64,000 nt of DNA from Roseomonas sp. (GTDB taxonomy: Bacteria > Pseudomonadota > Alphaproteobacteria > Acetobacterales > Acetobacteraceae): positions 124,001 through 188,000 of the forward strand of contig JADCER010000013.1 of NCBI GenBank assembly GCA_020249925.1, read 5' to 3'. Positions 60,793-64,000 of the stretch are shown in pieces (the first letter of the stretch is position 1; each line of letters starts with the position of its first letter). Made by a program: the position numbers and the translations under genes. Under the pieces are notes generated by a model. The model saw nothing but the letters and a program-made list of their open reading frames with translations, was not told the DNA's origin and ran no database searches.

Positions 60793-61203
60793 ACATCACG
60801 ACCATTGCCCCAATCAAGGTGGCGATAAGGTCTGGTTGCATCCGCTTTTTGCGAATAGGCTCATGATGTCGGAAAGGGTTGAATCATCACTGAAAAAATC
60901 GGTAAACGCCGGGATTTTTTCTGCATTAATGGTTTAACATCTTCATGAATGCGAAGACTTCTGTATTTATCAGGAAGTTTTCATTCTCGGCTATACAGCA
61001 TCAAGACAATGCTAGGAATTCGCTTATCTTCATCAGTCGTAGGTTGACTTGGCCTTGTGGCCTTTTCGCCAAAATGTTGCAGAGGAATGAATGTGACGCC
61101 GTGCGCTTCCCGTGAGGCGTGATGGCAGAGGGGCCTGGCACCATGGCGTGCAGAAACGTGTGCTGAGGCATAGCCCGCAAAAGGCGCAGAAAGCACGCAG
61201 CTA
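60793..61203 (-). other. fliC upstream region with an AT-rich inverted repeat
   Basis: This 411-base gap between flgL and fliC holds the fliC promoter and leader but no supportable gene. Its clearest feature is AAAAAAT (60893-60899) and ATTTTTT (60914-60920) enclosing a CGG/CCG inner stem, which could act as a flgL terminator or a regulator site. I looked for sigma-28-like (TAAA-N15-GCCGATAA) and sigma-54-like (GG-N10-GC) promoters and found no good match. Confidence 0.45.
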
Positions 61204-62265
61204 TCAGAGGAAATTCGTCAGTCTCAATTGCTGGACAAGGGAAATGGTGCGATAGGAAGCTTCAAGCTGCGTTTGCGTTGCCTGGAAGCTGGTAATGGTC
61301 TTTGCCATATCCACTTCTTCAATTTCGCTCACCTGAAGGGTAAGGCTGAGCGTCACACTTTCGTGGAGGGTGCGAACGCTTTCCATGCGCCCCTCCACAA
61401 CGCCAAGCGCGCCGCGTTCCAGCGCCAGGGCATTGACGCTGGATTTCAGACCCTGCTGCACTGTGGTGATGAAGGTATTGTAGCCCTCACCCAATTGGCT
61501 CTTCTCCGGTGTCAGGGCCGCGATACTGGCCAGCCCACGCAGCAGGTCGCGTGCCCAGGATCCCGTTGTTTCACCGCTGCTGACAACCGAACCATTCCTA
61601 TTGGCGGCAATGCCGTATTCTATGCGCTCATTGTCACTGCTCAGCAGGTTCCGCCGGCCCTCGGTCGCTCCTGCGCCGGTGGATAGGAAAACCGAAAAGG
61701 GCGTAACACCAGCCGCGTTAGACTGCGCAAGTACCTTAGTATTGGCAAGCACTGTGACCGCGTTGGCGCTGGTGAGCGACGCAACCTGGGTTGCAATTCC
61801 GGAAGCCATGCCGCTGGTCAGAATGCCATCCGGATCAGGAATGGGCGGCCGAAATGTATCGGAACCGCCAAAAAGATATTCGCCATTATACCTTTCATTC
61901 AGCAGGTTCGCCACTTCGACAAGCGCTGCCTTAGCCTGCCCGGCCTGGATCTGGATTTCTTCGGGTTTTGTCGCCCCCAATAGCTTCGCCGTGTTTGCGG
62001 TAAACTTCTCCGCAATGGCCCCGATGCGGTCCAGAACATCCTGCGTAACCTGAACCTTGGAAAGCGTTTGCTGGATCGTGTTCTTATAGGCTTCCCGCCG
62101 TGAGATCTCCCCGCGCAAATCCATGCTTTTCGGGGCATCAGTATTCAGCGCGGCGTAAGAGGAACCCTTGCGGCCCGTTGAAACCTGTTCGCCAAGCGAC
62201 GTCAAGCGTTCCCGCAGCATGCTGGCGTTCAGGTCAATGCGTCCGGTCAGGCTGATACCACTCAT
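61204..62265 (-). CDS. flgL: Flagellar hook-filament junction protein FlgL
   Basis: The 353-residue protein forms the upper ring of the hook-filament junction. The flagellin-like N-terminal helix LRERLTSLGEQVSTGRKGSSYAALNTDAPKSMDLRGE is followed by a central region and a C-terminal helix (VSEIEEVDMAKTITSFQATQTQLEASYRTISLVQQLRLTNFL). It is three bases from flgK and uses ATG 62265. Confidence 0.92.
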   Translation of the reverse strand: MSGISLTGRIDLNASMLRERLTSLGEQVSTGRKGSSYAALNTDAPKSMDLRGEISRREAYKNTIQQTLSKVQVTQDVLDRIGAIAEKFTANTAKLLGATKPEEIQIQAGQAKAALVEVANLLNERYNGEYLFGGSDTFRPPIPDPDGILTSGMASGIATQVASLTSANAVTVLANTKVLAQSNAAGVTPFSVFLSTGAGATEGRRNLLSSDNERIEYGIAANRNGSVVSSGETTGSWARDLLRGLASIAALTPEKSQLGEGYNTFITTVQQGLKSSVNALALERGALGVVEGRMESVRTLHESVTLSLTLQVSEIEEVDMAKTITSFQATQTQLEASYRTISLVQQLRLTNFL

Positions 62266-62268
62266 GGC

Positions 62269-63795
62269 TTATCGTACCGATCCGAAAAGAGTTTCCCACA
62301 TGGTCTGTGCGGTGCTCATCACACGGGCATTGGCGGCATAGGCATTCTGGAGCTGGATAAGAGACGCCATCTCACTATCCACATCAACACGTGATTGGCG
62401 CGTGAAGCGCGCTTCAAGCCCATCGCTCAGCTGCGTCGCGGTGTCCAACGCCTGGCCAGCGGCGGCACTGTCAGAAGTATGTGACGCAGTGAGGATGACG
62501 GCGTAATCCTCGATCGTCTGGGGTGTGCCGAAGGGGCTGGAAAGCGAGCCATCAGGACCGATGCCGGTTGTGCGAAAGCCGCCCCAATTCGCACCAAGTG
62601 AATTTGTTGTCCCGAAACTATGGTTCAGGATCCGGTCAATCAAGATAGTGAAACCGGCGGGGCCGCCCACGGGATTGGGAGTGAAGCCGCCCGTAGCATG
62701 GGTGCCATCGCGCAGAAGCCTGACATCTGCGCGCACCACGCTGCTTACTTCTACCCGCCCTGCGAAGCCGATCTGCGCACCACCGGCATAAGCCAAGTCG
62801 GGGTTAGGCCCGCTGAAAGCCGGCCCTACCCCGGCAGGATCGGTGAAAAGCCTAAGGCCTTCTTCTTCAAAGCGATCCGCGATCTCTGCGGCGGCGATGT
62901 CAAGCTCTGCCTGATAGCGCGGCAGTGTCTCATCGCGCAGCTTGATATATTCACCAAGGCGACCACCCTTCAAGCCGGTCGTGACATCCGCGCCTGACAG
63001 GGTGATCGGCGGGATGGTGCCGGCGCCACCATAATAGGCTTGTGGCGTCAGGAATGCCGATGGAACGGATAAAGCATCGGTGTTTTCACTCAATGGCAGG
63101 GTAATGCCGCCAGCACCCAACAAAACCAGCCCACCATCCTGCTGCCGTACAACCTTGAAAGCAATGATTTCGCTGAGCTGCGCAATCGCCAGGTCGCGCT
63201 TATCCTCAATATCGGCGGTCGGTTGGCCGGCCCCCTTCTGCTCGCCGATGGTGCGGGTCAGGGTTGCGATTTCGCGCAAGGTGGTGTTGATCAGCTTGAT
63301 CTCGGACACGATGCCATCCTGTGCGGATTGCCGCGCCTCCTGCACCACGCGTGACAGATCATTGAACCGGTTCACCAAATTTTGCGCCGCGTTCAGAACA
63401 ACGGCCTGCTGCTTGACCACCTGCGACGGGTCGGTACGCAGTTCAATAAAGCTGGTCCGCAACTTGCCAACCAAATCGCCAAGACCTTCACTTTTGGCAG
63501 GATCGCCATGCGCCTCATCAATGCGCGCCAATACCGCATCGCGCAACTCGGCAGCACTCAGTTCCGATTTGCGCCTGTTCATTTCATTGACCAGCGCCGT
63601 GTCAACCTCACGGACTGGGCCAAGGCTGCGCACGCCATTGCCCTGACCCGCGTTCGAAACGGCTTCGCCAAGGATCCGTTTGCGGGTGTAACCCGCAGTC
63701 TCGGCATTTGCCACATTGTCGGCTGCATTCGAAAGGGCCCGCTGCGTATGCAGCAAACCCGAACGTGCGATCAACAGGGCAGCGTCAATGCTCAT
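62269..63795 (-). CDS. flgK: Flagellar hook-associated protein FlgK
   Basis: FlgK (HAP1) joins the hook to FlgL. The 508-residue protein begins with the rod-hook helix SIDAALLIARSGLLHTQRALSNAADNVANAETAGYTRKRI and ends with the paired helix EMASLIQLQNAYAANARVMSTAQTMWETLFGSVR. The middle (about residues 290-430) is the variable domain. It is followed by flgL and preceded, in the same direction, by flgE. Confidence 0.94.
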   Translation of the reverse strand: MSIDAALLIARSGLLHTQRALSNAADNVANAETAGYTRKRILGEAVSNAGQGNGVRSLGPVREVDTALVNEMNRRKSELSAAELRDAVLARIDEAHGDPAKSEGLGDLVGKLRTSFIELRTDPSQVVKQQAVVLNAAQNLVNRFNDLSRVVQEARQSAQDGIVSEIKLINTTLREIATLTRTIGEQKGAGQPTADIEDKRDLAIAQLSEIIAFKVVRQQDGGLVLLGAGGITLPLSENTDALSVPSAFLTPQAYYGGAGTIPPITLSGADVTTGLKGGRLGEYIKLRDETLPRYQAELDIAAAEIADRFEEEGLRLFTDPAGVGPAFSGPNPDLAYAGGAQIGFAGRVEVSSVVRADVRLLRDGTHATGGFTPNPVGGPAGFTILIDRILNHSFGTTNSLGANWGGFRTTGIGPDGSLSSPFGTPQTIEDYAVILTASHTSDSAAAGQALDTATQLSDGLEARFTRQSRVDVDSEMASLIQLQNAYAANARVMSTAQTMWETLFGSVR

Positions 63796-63828
63796 GGCTT
63801 TTGCCGATCAGTCCCATTTCATGCGGCA

Positions 63829-64000
63829 TCAGCGCCGCATATTCAGCGTTTCCTGCAAAAGGTCATCCACGGTGGAAACAATGCGCGTATTCGCCGAATA
63901 AGCGCGCTGCGCCAGGATCAATTTGGAAAACTCAGTCGCAATATCCACATTGGAACGCTCAACGGCGCGCGTGGAAAGCAGCCCAGCCCCATCTTCGCCA
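63829..64000 (-). CDS. flgE: 3' end of flgE (hook protein), partial
   Basis: The last 57 codons read on the minus strand end with ERSNVDIATEFSKLILAQRAYSANTRIVSTVDDLLQETLNMRR and a stop at 63829-63831. This is the conserved C-terminal helix of hook and distal-rod proteins (FlgE/FlgG/FlgF). FlgE is preferred because flgK follows directly; the 5' part lies outside the window. Confidence 0.8.
   Translation of the reverse strand, partial: GEDGAGLLSTRAVERSNVDIATEFSKLILAQRAYSANTRIVSTVDDLLQETLNMRR

Noticed and set aside
60981-61196. A 71-codon minus-strand frame between flgL and fliC
   Set aside because: It has no ribosome-binding site, no domain and lies in the expected fliC regulatory region.

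Overview
The window reads as chromosome of a high-GC alphaproteobacterium, most likely Acetobacteraceae (Roseomonas-like). The grounds are the alphaproteobacterial flagellin regulators flaF and flbT next to a short flagellin gene, an RNase E with the long Arg-rich tail of this class, the cytochrome bc1 operon petABC, the uvrC-pgsA-moaD-moaE order, and several Bug/TTT (tripartite tricarboxylate transporter) receptor genes or remnants. The genus is inference; no rRNA or other phylogenetic marker was compared. I found no tRNA, rRNA, CRISPR array or insertion sequence.

Layout. 1-5.3 kb: purF, an SDR, a Slt70-type lytic transglycosylase, pgpA and a PncC/CinA-C amidase, tightly packed on +. 5.4-8.15 kb: an uncharacterised catabolic-looking set (cysteine-free CMD-like protein, beta-hydroxyacid dehydrogenase, metallo-beta-lactamase lactonase-like enzyme, a decayed Bug receptor 3' end, a NIPSNAP protein). 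8.3-10.5 kb on -: prfC and a brnT-brnA toxin-antitoxin pair with a palindromic operator. 10.56-17.2 kb on +: FolM-like SDR with folB, a DnaA-box-bearing AT-rich gap, uvrC, pgsA, a lipoprotein, moaD, moaE and a polytopic membrane protein. 17.2-20.97 kb: hemF (-) and petABC (+) ending in a strong intrinsic terminator. 21-28.5 kb: GNAT, Bug receptor, acyl-CoA synthetase, class III aminotransferase, a CobW/COG0523 GTPase overlapping a WD40 gene, and a DUF3775 gene. 28.5-31.7 kb on -: rluC-type pseudouridine synthase and AsmA. 31.8-36.2 kb on +: a TTT locus (Bug receptor, a TctA-TctB fusion, a GalD/PrpF isomerase whose frame runs into an orphan Tat signal peptide). 36.2-44.6 kb on -: an orphan AT-rich secreted protein, rne, and a complete livGFHMK ABC transporter. 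44.9-49.8 kb on +: Tat-type amidase, PBP1A and prfB with a textbook +1 programmed frameshift. 49.8-52 kb: an AEC transporter and a two-subunit TPP decarboxylase. 52-55 kb: a TPR gene whose 3' half, and the facing fkbM gene, are unusually AT-rich. 55-59.1 kb: lipoprotein, aldehyde dehydrogenase, enolase, tsaD. 59.1-64 kb on -: the late flagellar cluster flgE(partial)-flgK-flgL-fliC-flbT-flaF.

How the parts fit. Most of the window is housekeeping: purine, folate, molybdopterin and haem synthesis, respiration, cell-wall turnover, translation termination, RNA decay and motility. The accessory material is organic-acid and amino-acid uptake and catabolism (TTT and Liv transporters, CoA ligase, aminotransferase, dehydrogenases), with visible decay at two TTT-linked places. 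I see no defence island or obviously new large system. The best leads are the two TTT scars, the uncharacterised 5.4-8.1 kb module, the split TPP decarboxylase with its transporter, the AT-rich TPR/fkbM block, and several regulatory sequences (prfB frameshift site, BrnTA operator, the fliC leader, a DnaA-box cluster).
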